Source: Candidatus Saccharimonadota bacterium
Lineage (GTDB): Bacteria > Patescibacteriota > Saccharimonadia > Saccharimonadales > UBA4665
Assembly: GCA_028286385.1 (NCBI GenBank)
Contig: JAQBRQ010000039.1
Location: 1-38,879 of the forward strand
Length of the DNA: 38,879 nt
Direction: 5' to 3'
Shown: piece after piece, positions 17,868-25,785 of the stretch
How positions within the stretch are numbered: position 1 is the stretch's first letter
How the letters are laid out: the number at the start of each line of letters is the position of its first letter
Program-made: the position numbers and the translations under genes
The notes under the pieces: model-generated
What the model saw: the letters and a program-made list of their open reading frames with translations, nothing else
Told to the model about the DNA's origin: nothing
Databases searched by the model: none

Positions 17868-19391
17868 ATGAATATAAGCTTTCTTTCCACCGCGCGCATT
17901 GCCGCTTTCTTGCGTTCGCAGGCGTTTTTCCGGGCCATTATTGGCCTATTTATCTTGCAGGCAGCCTGGATCGCGCTCAGCGGACGCTACCCAATGGCTT
18001 TCGACGAAGACTTCCACCTAGGTGTAATTAAGCTCTACGCCGAGCACTGGAGCCCTTTCTGGAGCGCTCATCCAGCCGGTGGCGATGCATTCGGTGCCCT
18101 TACCCGCGATCCATCATACCTCTACCACTACTTGATGAGTTTCCCCTATCGTTTCATCACCCTATTTACCGATAACCAAACCCTCCAGGTTTTGATCCTT
18201 CGCGGTATGAATATTGCCTTTTTTGCCTGCGGCTTGCCGCTGTACCGCCGTTTATTGCTCAAAACTGGCGCCTCGAAGTCACTTGTTCATTTGAGCTTAC
18301 TAATCTTTGTGTTAATACCGATCGTACCCCTGTTAGGGGCTCAAATTAATTACGATAATGTCATTATCCCACTAACAGCGCTAACGTTATTGTTAGCTAT
18401 CCAAGTCAGCGAATCACTCCATAAACAGTCAATCGATCTGACGAGGCTGCTGCAATTCGTTGCTGTTAGTCTGTTTGCCAGCCTTATTAAGTATGCTTAC
18501 TTACCTATATTCGTCGGGGCAGCTGGCTATCTGTTGTTTCGTGCCTGGCGAGTCTACCGAACACCGCGCAGGCTCACTAAAGCCCTCAATAAGAGTTGGC
18601 CTTTGCTCCGAGGGTGGAGCCACTGGGGATTGATTGCTCTGGTTGTGCTGATGGGAGTATTATTCGCCGAACGATATGGCGTGAATTTGGTTCGCTACCA
18701 CACGCCGGTACCTGATTGTGCTCAGGCGCTGACCTACAACGAGTGCCAACATTATGGTCCGTGGATCCGCGACTACAACTTCGAAATGAGCAAACCAGCC
18801 GACAGCGACCGTGATCCAATTCACTACACCCAGCACTGGCTATACGGTATGTGGTTGCGTAGTTTCTTTGCGGTTGATGGTCCAGCAAGCGACTTTCAGA
18901 CCCGCTCACCACTGTTAATTCCAGGCATGACCGGTGCAATTTTAGCGATTACTGGTCTGGGGGCTTTGTTGGTATCGGCTCGGCGTGTCTGGCGGCGTTA
19001 TAATGGCTCAGTTTTGTGGCTGTTTAGCATTGCTACGCTGCTCTATGTCGCCATTTTATGGGTTACTCAATATCAGCTGTACCTGCAGACTGCACAGCCG
19101 GTGGCCATCAACGGACGCTATTTGCTGCCCGTACTACCCTTAGCGGTCACGATGACGGCTCTGGCTGTCCGTGAGCTCCTAGGGCATCGTGAGCGGCTAC
19201 AGCTACTAATCGCAACAGTGGTCGTCATCTGTTTGATGTGGGGCGGCGGTGCCCTGACCTACATCCTGCGCAGTAACGATGCTTGGTATTGGCCCGGGAC
19301 GCCGTTCAAAGCCGCTAATCACGCCCTGCAACAGACTTTGGGCCCAATTACACCCGGTTACGACCACCCAACCGAATTCCTGCCGCATTAA
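17868..19391 (+). CDS. GT-C family membrane glycosyltransferase
   Basis: 507 residues with about 11-13 hydrophobic helices. After the first helix comes YPMAFDEDFHLGVIKLYAEHW, with the acidic pair (Asp46-Glu47-Asp48) that GT-C enzymes such as the PMT/ArnT family place in the first periplasmic loop. A periplasmic-side soluble stretch (about 270-330) with paired cysteines (CAQALTYNEC) follows. It would transfer a sugar from a polyprenyl-phosphate donor outside the cell. Its convergent neighbour is a GT2 enzyme that could make such a donor. Exact substrates are unknown. Confidence 0.75.
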   Translation: MNISFLSTARIAAFLRSQAFFRAIIGLFILQAAWIALSGRYPMAFDEDFHLGVIKLYAEHWSPFWSAHPAGGDAFGALTRDPSYLYHYLMSFPYRFITLFTDNQTLQVLILRGMNIAFFACGLPLYRRLLLKTGASKSLVHLSLLIFVLIPIVPLLGAQINYDNVIIPLTALTLLLAIQVSESLHKQSIDLTRLLQFVAVSLFASLIKYAYLPIFVGAAGYLLFRAWRVYRTPRRLTKALNKSWPLLRGWSHWGLIALVVLMGVLFAERYGVNLVRYHTPVPDCAQALTYNECQHYGPWIRDYNFEMSKPADSDRDPIHYTQHWLYGMWLRSFFAVDGPASDFQTRSPLLIPGMTGAILAITGLGALLVSARRVWRRYNGSVLWLFSIATLLYVAILWVTQYQLYLQTAQPVAINGRYLLPVLPLAVTMTALAVRELLGHRERLQLLIATVVVICLMWGGGALTYILRSNDAWYWPGTPFKAANHALQQTLGPITPGYDHPTEFLPH

Positions 19392-19394
19392 TGC

Positions 19395-20339
19395 TTAAGA
19401 GCCGTAGCGCTGGCGCTTGGTCTGCTCCAGATTATCTTCGATAAGAATGCGATTGATGCGAATTAGATCGGCAATGATGTTGAGTACCAGGCACAAAAAG
19501 GCACCAATCAACAGTAGTGACCCAGCCAGCAGTGACTGGATATGGCCACGAGTCGTGCCCTCCACGATGCTCAGGTAGACGAATCGAGCGAATGGAATAG
19601 AGCCAAGCACTAGCAACAGTCCGCCTAAGCCGCCGAAGATAACGTATGGCTTATACATGGCGAAGGCTCTGATGATGGTGACGCCCGATTTAAAAACATG
19701 TTCGCGAGTGGACTTAAACAGACGTGATTCGCGCAGTTTTGGGTTAGTTTCTACCGGAATACTCGTGATGCTCAAGCCCTTATTGCCGGCCTGGATAATT
19801 GATTCGGTGCAATAGCTAAAGCGCGTAAAGGTGTTGAGCCGCAGCAGTGATTCGCGGCTGTAGGCCCTGAAGCCACTAACCGCATCTGGGAGATTAGTGC
19901 CGGCGGCTTTGTTAACGACGGCGCTGCCAAAGCGTTGCAGGAACTTTTTAAACGGCGAAAAGTGAGCGATGGTGCTGGTTTGGCGGTCAGCGATGACGAT
20001 ATCGGCTTGGTGCTTAAGGATCGGTTGTACGAGGTCGCCGATACGATCTTGCGGGTATTGGTTGTCGCCATCGGTGTTAACCACGATGTCAGCGCCAAGC
20101 TCTAAGGCTTTTTGGACGCCATCGTGGAAAGAGCGGCCCAGCCCCTGATTACGATTGTGGCGGACAAAGTGTGTTACGCCATGCTCACGGGCTACGGCCA
20201 CCGTGTTATCGGTTGAGCCGTCATCGATAACTAGCACGATAATTTCGTCGATGCCATTGATTTTCTTAGGTATACTCTGGAGTACGAGCGGCAAGGTAGC
20301 TTCTTCGTTGAGGCATGGGATTTGGACGACAAGTTTCAT
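19395..20339 (-). CDS. GT2 glycosyltransferase, polyprenyl-phosphate sugar synthase type
   Basis: 314 residues. The GT-A domain has the strand VVQIPCLNEEATLP, the nucleotide-binding VIDDGSTDNT, the metal-binding NTDGDNQYP and the acceptor helix region DAVSGFRAYSRE. Two C-terminal membrane helices (about 230-252 and 267-290) place it on the membrane inner face, like DPM1/GtrB enzymes that load a sugar on undecaprenyl phosphate. It is convergent with the GT-C gene three bases away; the two could form a donor-making and donor-using pair. TATACT lies ten bases before the ATG. Confidence 0.88.
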   Translation of the reverse strand: MKLVVQIPCLNEEATLPLVLQSIPKKINGIDEIIVLVIDDGSTDNTVAVAREHGVTHFVRHNRNQGLGRSFHDGVQKALELGADIVVNTDGDNQYPQDRIGDLVQPILKHQADIVIADRQTSTIAHFSPFKKFLQRFGSAVVNKAAGTNLPDAVSGFRAYSRESLLRLNTFTRFSYCTESIIQAGNKGLSITSIPVETNPKLRESRLFKSTREHVFKSGVTIIRAFAMYKPYVIFGGLGGLLLVLGSIPFARFVYLSIVEGTTRGHIQSLLAGSLLLIGAFLCLVLNIIADLIRINRILIEDNLEQTKRQRYGS

Positions 20340-20349
20340 AGGTAGTTAC

Positions 20350-20355
20350 AGTATA
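20350..20355 (-). promoter_or_regulatory. -10 element of the GT2 gene
   Basis: TATACT on the minus strand, ten bases before the ATG at 20339, with a weak TACCCC 17 bases further upstream. Near-leaderless transcript predicted. Confidence 0.4.
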
Positions 20356-20412
20356 CCCGAGATAGGCTTACAGGGGTAGTCATTCTAACTCGCATCCCAG
20401 GCTGGAAATCGC

Positions 20413-20418
20413 TATAAT
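20413..20418 (+). promoter_or_regulatory. -10 element of the LCP gene
   Basis: A perfect TATAAT, 13 bases before the ATG at 20432. The predicted leader is about six or seven bases, too short for a Shine-Dalgarno, and none is visible. Confidence 0.5.
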
Positions 20419-20431
20419 AGATACAACTTCA

Positions 20432-21997
20432 ATGGCACAAAAACCTATTCGTACTACCAATATCCCTGTTAATGGTCTTAGAAGGCCTCGTCAAGACGCG
20501 GTTACGGTTAAGCAACAGGCTGGCCAGTTCCCCGGCGTTGGTATGACGCTTCGCAGTTATAAGTACGATCCACGCGATTATCATAAGGGCGTTAACGCTA
20601 AGCCAACAGTTGTCAAAACCAGTCGCTGGCGTCGTATCCGCAACAGTATTACGCTTAAACGGACTGTCATTACATTAGCCTTGATTATGTTGGTCGTTGG
20701 CGGTTGGGTCGGCGGTAAATTTGCCTACAATGCTCATAAAGTCTTTGGTGGCAATATTCTGAGTGTCCTCAACACCACCAAACTTAAAGGCGAAGAAAAC
20801 GGCCGCGTTAACATCTTGCTGGCCGGTAACTCAGCCGATGATGTTGGGCACAATGGCGCGCAGCTAACCGACTCGATCATGATTATGAGTATCGACACCA
20901 AGAACAACAAAGCGTTCCTGATGAGTGTTCCGCGTGACCTCTACGTTGAAGTTGACGGCGGCCACGAAAAAATTAATGGCGCCTACGTGGTTGGCAAAGA
21001 AAACGATTTTAGCGCCGATGGCTACCCAAATGGCGGCATGGGACAACTCGAGCAAGTCATCGAAGATAGTTTTGGCATCGATATCAATTATTACGCCCTG
21101 ATTAATTACAATGCCCTCAAGCAGGCGGTTGATGCGGTCGGCGGCATCGATTTGACTATCGCGAGTAAAGATCCACGCGGCTTATACGATCCAAACATTG
21201 ATTACAGCACTGGCGGACCACTGGTTAAGCTCAAGAATGGCCGGCAACACCTTAACGGGCAGCAAGCATTGAATCTGGCCCGCGCCCGCGGTGATTCCTA
21301 CCGATCATATGGCTTCCCGGCCAGTGACTTTGACCGTACCGAAAACCAACGCAAAATGATGGTCGCTCTCAAAAGCAAAGTTGTATCGAGCGGTGTTATC
21401 GCAAATCCGTCCAAGCTCAGCAGCCTCTCGGATGTCATTGGTGGTAATGTAAAAACTGATTTTGAGCTTAATGAAGTACGTCGTTTGTACGACTTAATCA
21501 AGGTGATTGACTCTAATCAGATCAGTTCATTAAGTCTTAATAATGCCAATGGCAAGAATCTACTAACCAGCTACGCCACTCCTTCTGGGCAATCAGCGTT
21601 GATCCCAGCTGCCGGCGTTGATGACTTTAGTGATATTCAAAGCTTCATAATTCGCCAAACCTCATCAAACCCGATTGTGCAAGAGGGTGCGTCGGTCGTT
21701 GTCCTGAACGGCACCAGTACTGACGGTCTAGCTAGTAAGCAAAAAACCATACTCAAGCAAAAGAATGTTATCGTCGATAAGGTCGGCGATGCCAAGGTTG
21801 ACCTGGCGGTTACCAGCATTATTGATCAATCAGGGGGCAAAAAGTCGGCGACCAGCAAGTTATTAACGCAGCTGTATGGTAATCACCTCACTACAGTCAA
21901 CCCGTATGCTGGTATATACGATACTGATTTCATTATTGTTATCGGTGCCGACCAAGTGCCGGCTCCTGCTAAGAGCACGAGCACATCAGGCCAGTAG
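20432..21997 (+). CDS. LytR-CpsA-Psr (LCP) family cell-wall glycopolymer transferase
   Basis: 521 residues. A basic cytoplasmic segment of about 77 residues precedes one membrane helix (about 78-98). The LCP domain (about 120-335) shows LTDSIMIMSID, FLMSVPRDLYVEV, KINGAY, AVGGIDLTI and FDRTENQRKM, including the Arg and Asp residues that grip the polyprenyl pyrophosphate. A LytR_C-type domain (about 418-505) starts with ASVVVLNGTSTDGLA. It would attach a glycopolymer to peptidoglycan outside the membrane, fitting a Gram-positive-type envelope as expected for Saccharibacteria. TATAAT lies 13 bases before the ATG. Confidence 0.93.
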   Translation: MAQKPIRTTNIPVNGLRRPRQDAVTVKQQAGQFPGVGMTLRSYKYDPRDYHKGVNAKPTVVKTSRWRRIRNSITLKRTVITLALIMLVVGGWVGGKFAYNAHKVFGGNILSVLNTTKLKGEENGRVNILLAGNSADDVGHNGAQLTDSIMIMSIDTKNNKAFLMSVPRDLYVEVDGGHEKINGAYVVGKENDFSADGYPNGGMGQLEQVIEDSFGIDINYYALINYNALKQAVDAVGGIDLTIASKDPRGLYDPNIDYSTGGPLVKLKNGRQHLNGQQALNLARARGDSYRSYGFPASDFDRTENQRKMMVALKSKVVSSGVIANPSKLSSLSDVIGGNVKTDFELNEVRRLYDLIKVIDSNQISSLSLNNANGKNLLTSYATPSGQSALIPAAGVDDFSDIQSFIIRQTSSNPIVQEGASVVVLNGTSTDGLASKQKTILKQKNVIVDKVGDAKVDLAVTSIIDQSGGKKSATSKLLTQLYGNHLTTVNPYAGIYDTDFIIVIGADQVPAPAKSTSTSGQ

Positions 21998-22006
21998 GGC
22001 CTGTTC

Positions 22007-22025
22007 ATCACTCGAAACCGGTGAT
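22007..22025. promoter_or_regulatory. Dyad ATCAC-N9-GTGAT before the Crp/Fnr gene
   Basis: An inverted repeat overlapping the -10-like region (TACTAT, 22025-22030) of the regulator gene. It has TCAC and GTGA half-sites, but with spacing and orientation opposite to CRP operators. It could be an autoregulatory site. Confidence 0.3.
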
Positions 22026-22039
22026 ACTATAGCTATACC

Positions 22040-22729
22040 ATGTCAGACCAAGTCGCTATCAACTATCTTCATACCTTCCTCGACCGTCACCCAACTCGGA
22101 GCTTTAAAAAGGGTGAAATTATTATTTTTCAGGGCGAGGCTCCGCGCAGCGCATTCGTGGTTAAAACTGGTACGGTTAAAGCCTATAACCTGAGTATTGG
22201 CGGCGATGAGAAGCCGGTTGCCTTTTACTCAGCCGACGCCATTTTCCCGGGACCGTGGGTTTACGGCACGATGTCGAGCGCTATTTACTACTACGAGGCT
22301 TTTAGCTCCGAAGTGACGCTCTACACAATTAATCGCGACGAACTCACCAGTTTCATTAAAAAACGACCCGAGCTGGTCTATCAGGAGCTTGAGCGCTATT
22401 TAACCGACCAGTTGGGCATGTCGATGCGGCTCAATGCTCTGCAGCATTCCAGGGCCAGCGACAAATTACTATACACCCTGCACTACCTGGCGCTCAGCCA
22501 CGGTCGCCCGGTGGCTCCCCAGGAAATCGAAATTAATCTCGATCTAACCCACCAGGATTTCGCTAACTTGACTGGTTTAACCCGCGAAACCGCGGCCACC
22601 GAACTGAACAAGCTCAAGCACACTGGTGTTATCACCTACGGCAAGGGCACACCGTACCGTTTATACCTCAATAAACTCATGCAACTACTAAACGATCAGT
22701 ATATTGCTGATCTGCCGATTAAGCTTTAG
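22040..22729 (+). CDS. Crp/Fnr-family transcription regulator
   Basis: 229 residues. The cyclic-nucleotide-binding-like beta roll occupies about residues 15-105, the dimer helix about 110-140 and the winged helix-turn-helix about 160-215. The recognition helix contains TRETAATEL, matching the SRET of E. coli CRP at Arg180 and Glu181, while the third contact (Arg185) is Thr. There is no cysteine in the protein, so it cannot hold an FNR-type Fe-S cluster. The phosphate-binding Arg-Ser pair of cAMP receptors is not evident, so the ligand is unknown. Its 3' end overlaps the convergent response regulator gene by 11 bases. A CRP-like palindrome in the atp promoter is a candidate target. Confidence 0.92.
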   Translation: MSDQVAINYLHTFLDRHPTRSFKKGEIIIFQGEAPRSAFVVKTGTVKAYNLSIGGDEKPVAFYSADAIFPGPWVYGTMSSAIYYYEAFSSEVTLYTINRDELTSFIKKRPELVYQELERYLTDQLGMSMRLNALQHSRASDKLLYTLHYLALSHGRPVAPQEIEINLDLTHQDFANLTGLTRETAATELNKLKHTGVITYGKGTPYRLYLNKLMQLLNDQYIADLPIKL

Positions 22730-23129
22730 GCTTGGTAGCCTTTGTCTTTGCCGGTTTCGGCTTAGTTTTTAGCGCGTCGCTAATAACCCGCGCTAAGTTG
22801 TGCGGTGCTGTCCACGATTTGATAATGCAGCGGTGAGCGCCAAGCTTGTAGGCTTCGTTCACCTCTGGAGAATTTTCCATATTGGTGAAAATGAGCACTT
22901 TTACATCGGCGTGCGTTTTGAGCAGATCGTAGTGTTGCAGGAACTCTAAGCCGCCCATGATAGGCATTAACAGATCGAGTAAGATTAAATCAGGTGAAAA
23001 ATCTTTGAGCTTAGCCAAGGCTTCTTGGCCGTCGTAGGCCTCGACAACCTCATGACCTTCATTTTTTAGGATAATGGAATAAGCATTATTGAGATCGCGA
23101 TCATCTTCAACGATTAAGATTCGAGCCAA
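22719..23129 (-). CDS. Single-domain response regulator with basic tail
   Basis: 136 residues. The receiver domain fills about 1-118: acidic pair Asp9-Asp10, phospho-acceptor Asp52 in LLDLLMP, Thr82 and Lys104 in IIKSW. There is no output domain; a lysine-, proline- and threonine-rich tail (about 119-136) follows instead. The start codon is TTG, preceded by AAGGA about ten bases upstream. It is last in a minus-strand series with the PAS kinase (80-base gap), so the kinase is the likely phosphodonor. It probably acts through protein contact, like CheY/Spo0F-type regulators. Confidence 0.93.
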   Translation of the reverse strand: MARILIVEDDRDLNNAYSIILKNEGHEVVEAYDGQEALAKLKDFSPDLILLDLLMPIMGGLEFLQHYDLLKTHADVKVLIFTNMENSPEVNEAYKLGAHRCIIKSWTAPHNLARVISDALKTKPKPAKTKATKPKA

Positions 23130-23209
23130 AACTATACATCCTTTTCAAACTTAATACCTTATTTATAGCATATAAGACTCACGGCGCAGTATCAAATATT
23201 TCACACAGT

Positions 23210-24370
23210 TTAAGCCGTGGTTACTGTACGCCGGGTGCTTTTAGTCGACTTGCGCTTAGGCGTTCGTGGCAGCGTGAGGTAGAAAGTTGTACCCGTGCCT
23301 TCGCGACTCTTAAAGCTAATGCTGCCGCCAAGCGTATCGACGAGGCCTTTGACTAAGTATAACCCCAGCCCGGTGCCGGTCGTTTCGCGCATAACGATGT
23401 TCGGTGCTCGAAAAAACTTACTAAAAATTTGATCCTGAGATTGTAACGGAATGCCCCAGCCGGTATCGCTGACGGTAATCAGCACATCTGCCCCTCGTTG
23501 CAGGGTTGTTATAGTAACGCTGCCGTTCTCCGGTGTGTACTTGACAGCGTTCGATACCAGATTGGTGATAATTTCTTTTAGAATTAAGGCATCCGTCTTG
23601 ATCGATATGCTCGCTTGACTCTCATTTTTAAGCTCGATGCTGATCGATTTGTCGGCAGCCATCATCGATACCTCTTTTATGACATCATCAATCGTGCGTT
23701 CCAGCTGGACCATTCTAAGCGTTACGGCGATTGTGCCACTTTCTATACGGGTAATATTAAGCAGCGTGCTGATGAGCTCGTTCATGCGATTGGCGCCGCT
23801 TATGATAGTGCGCAGTGACTTCTTTTGGGTTGGTGTAATATCGCCCATGTAGCCATCGACTAACATGTGCGAATAGGTTTTGATGGCCGACAGCGGTGTT
23901 CTCAGCTGGTGCGACGCCAGTGAGATAAATTCGCTCTTCATGCGGTCGACTTCTTCTTCTAAAGTGATGTCGCGGAATACCTCGACAGCGCCCAAAGGCT
24001 TGCCCTCTAGCAGGATGGGCGAGACACTGATCGAAACCGGAACTTTTTCGCCGTTTTTGCGCCGGTAGTACATCTTTTCTGAGATTGACCGGCCAGTTAA
24101 AAAGGCTTTGGTTATCGGACGATCAATCAGATTAACCGGGATGTCATCACTGGTGATGGCGATAATCTTTTTAGGGAACCACTCCCCAATAAGTTCTGTT
24201 TCGCTGTACCCTAAGATATCCTGGGCTACCGGATTAACGCGGGTGATGCGCCCAAATTCGTCAGTCGAAATAGCACCATCGCCAATGCTGGTGAATAAAG
24301 CCTCGGCTTCGGCTTGCTGCTCGAAAGTCGAGCGGTTCGGCGATAGTGATGACGTCTTTGATCGGGGCAT
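23210..24370 (-). CDS. Cytoplasmic PAS sensor histidine kinase
   Basis: 386 residues without membrane helices. A PAS domain (about 22-135, ISTDEFGRITRVNPVAQDILGY and the PAC end VFRDIT) is followed by HisKA with the H-box SLASHQLRTPL (His154) and a HATPase domain: N box NLVSNAVKYTP (Asn274), G1 DTGWGIP and G2 GTGLGLYL. The C-terminus is a basic tail rich in Lys, Arg, Ser and Thr. It starts 11 bases after the upstream small gene, with GAGAAG before the ATG, so it is co-transcribed. The missing membrane part may be supplied by the multi-spanning protein two genes upstream. Confidence 0.95.
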   Translation of the reverse strand: MPRSKTSSLSPNRSTFEQQAEAEALFTSIGDGAISTDEFGRITRVNPVAQDILGYSETELIGEWFPKKIIAITSDDIPVNLIDRPITKAFLTGRSISEKMYYRRKNGEKVPVSISVSPILLEGKPLGAVEVFRDITLEEEVDRMKSEFISLASHQLRTPLSAIKTYSHMLVDGYMGDITPTQKKSLRTIISGANRMNELISTLLNITRIESGTIAVTLRMVQLERTIDDVIKEVSMMAADKSISIELKNESQASISIKTDALILKEIITNLVSNAVKYTPENGSVTITTLQRGADVLITVSDTGWGIPLQSQDQIFSKFFRAPNIVMRETTGTGLGLYLVKGLVDTLGGSISFKSREGTGTTFYLTLPRTPKRKSTKSTRRTVTTA

Positions 24371-24381
24371 AATCTTCTCGT

Positions 24382-24675
24382 TTAGGGCTGCTTGGCCTTG
24401 GCTTTAGCTTTTGACTTAGGTTTAGTAGGTACTGCTAGTTTGTGGAGTTGTAACGCGTATTCCTCGACAATTTCGCTGTCGTCGGTTAGCAGCGAAACGG
24501 CAACCTTGATCCAATCAATAAGGCTCAGCAGATCCTTTTTGGACATATCCTCTGGCGGTTTTTGGAGGTGGTTTTCGACCTGACGCGCGATAAAGCGGTC
24601 GGCGGCCGGTCCTAGATACACGTGCGTTACCCGCACAACTTGGGTATAAAGCAAAGTATTGTTTGCGCCAGTCAT
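24382..24675 (-). CDS. Small helical protein in the signalling operon
   Basis: 97 residues, not recognised. It looks all-helical (QVVRVTHVYLGPAADRFIARQVENHL, then DLLSLIDWIKVAVSLLTDD) and ends in a Lys/Ala tail (KPKSKAKAKAKQP). ATG 24675 was chosen over an upstream ATG at 24720 because AGGAGG lies at the right distance inside the upstream gene's 3' end. The start lies one base past the upstream stop. Position between a membrane protein and a kinase suggests an adaptor or histidine-phosphotransfer-like role, but no clear phospho-acceptor histidine context (HxxKG) is present. Confidence 0.75.
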   Translation of the reverse strand: MTGANNTLLYTQVVRVTHVYLGPAADRFIARQVENHLQKPPEDMSKKDLLSLIDWIKVAVSLLTDDSEIVEEYALQLHKLAVPTKPKSKAKAKAKQP

Positions 24676-24676
24676 G

Positions 24677-25615
24677 CTACACCTCCTCAATCTTTTTGAG
24701 GCGATTAGCCCCAACTGCAATTAAGACAAACCCTAGGCCAGTTAGGATACGGAAAAGTAATATCAACAGCAATTTATAGTCGAGGACTAAATAGCCAACG
24801 CGCGGCGATACGGTGTTGATGTACTGCAAGGCAATCGAGCTTACTACCACCGCTATTAGGCCAAAGACGAGCAATCGAAGCGCTTGGCGATACAGCACAC
24901 CCTTAACGTTCTTGCTGAATAGAGCGATTTCGTAGGCCGACAATAACCCGATAAACCAGACATAAAGATACGGGATAATAACAGTTATTACCATCAGCCA
25001 TAGCGGTAGGTAGTATGGGTTATCGGTTGAGCCAAAACTCGATAGGTCAAAGCGCTGGAAGGTAAAGTAGCAATATGCCAGTCCGGCTACAACAAACGCC
25101 GCAATAATGCTACGAGCTCGGGCAACACTAAAGCTTAGTTGAGCACTGGCCGTTAAAGCTCGTGAAGCGAAACCGATAATTGTCAGCGCAGTAAGCGGAA
25201 ATAACAGGTTGAGGTAGTTGCTCGTTATAATTGCTGTCGGACGGAAATCGGAATGACCGTTGGCATAGGCATTGAATAGGAGCGACAAGATGATTGGGAT
25301 CGGTAAACTCCAGGCCAACCAAGTAGAGCCTTTAGCTAGTTGCTTAAAGCTTGGACCCTCTGATGTGTCTGCAATAGAATCTGCGTACTGATGCAAACGA
25401 GCGTAGCCAATAAAAGCTGCCAGCCAGGCCATAAGCGAAGGCAGCCCTATAGCGAACAGTAACACTTTGTACTGCAAGGGCGTAAGCATGTGTTCACGCA
25501 TAGCTGTCGTATTCGCCGGGAGTAAGAAAATCAGGAGTGTGTAGAGCGCGGCCAGGATAACATATCGCTGAATCACGCGTCCGGTAATGTCAGATGTATT
25601 TTTTTTAACTGTCAT
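24677..25615 (-). CDS. Multi-spanning membrane protein of the signalling operon
   Basis: 312 residues with about eight hydrophobic segments (near 17-35, 47-66, 91-112, 127-148, 165-185, 202-225, 247-270 and 280-305), separated by short loops. No transporter signature or catalytic motif is recognised. ATG 25615 was selected over an upstream ATG because AAGGAG precedes it closely. The stop lies one base from the next gene's ATG, and that gene's Shine-Dalgarno is inside this one, so they are tightly coupled. It may be the membrane sensor for the soluble PAS kinase downstream. Confidence 0.75.
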   Translation of the reverse strand: MTVKKNTSDITGRVIQRYVILAALYTLLIFLLPANTTAMREHMLTPLQYKVLLFAIGLPSLMAWLAAFIGYARLHQYADSIADTSEGPSFKQLAKGSTWLAWSLPIPIILSLLFNAYANGHSDFRPTAIITSNYLNLLFPLTALTIIGFASRALTASAQLSFSVARARSIIAAFVVAGLAYCYFTFQRFDLSSFGSTDNPYYLPLWLMVITVIIPYLYVWFIGLLSAYEIALFSKNVKGVLYRQALRLLVFGLIAVVVSSIALQYINTVSPRVGYLVLDYKLLLILLFRILTGLGFVLIAVGANRLKKIEEV

Positions 25616-25749
25616 AGTCTCCTTCACGGATAGGGCATTAGTACCTAGCTGGTGTTCGCTATAAATATAGTAAACCACACCACCACAAATTGCATGCGTA
25701 AGAATTGCAACAGTTATTCAATTATGTTTAGTTATATCATGAACTAAGC

Positions 25750-25778
25750 TTGTGCTTACGCGCCAGCTCAGTGATAAT
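25750..25778 (+). promoter_or_regulatory. Promoter of the second flippase-like gene
   Basis: TTGTGC (25750-25755), a 17-base spacer and GATAAT (25773-25778), with the GTG start seven bases downstream. Because the promoter falls inside the longest open frame, it rules against the upstream TTG start. The rest of the 25616-25749 region is A/T rich with no gene. Confidence 0.55.
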
Positions 25779-25785
25779 ACTGCTT

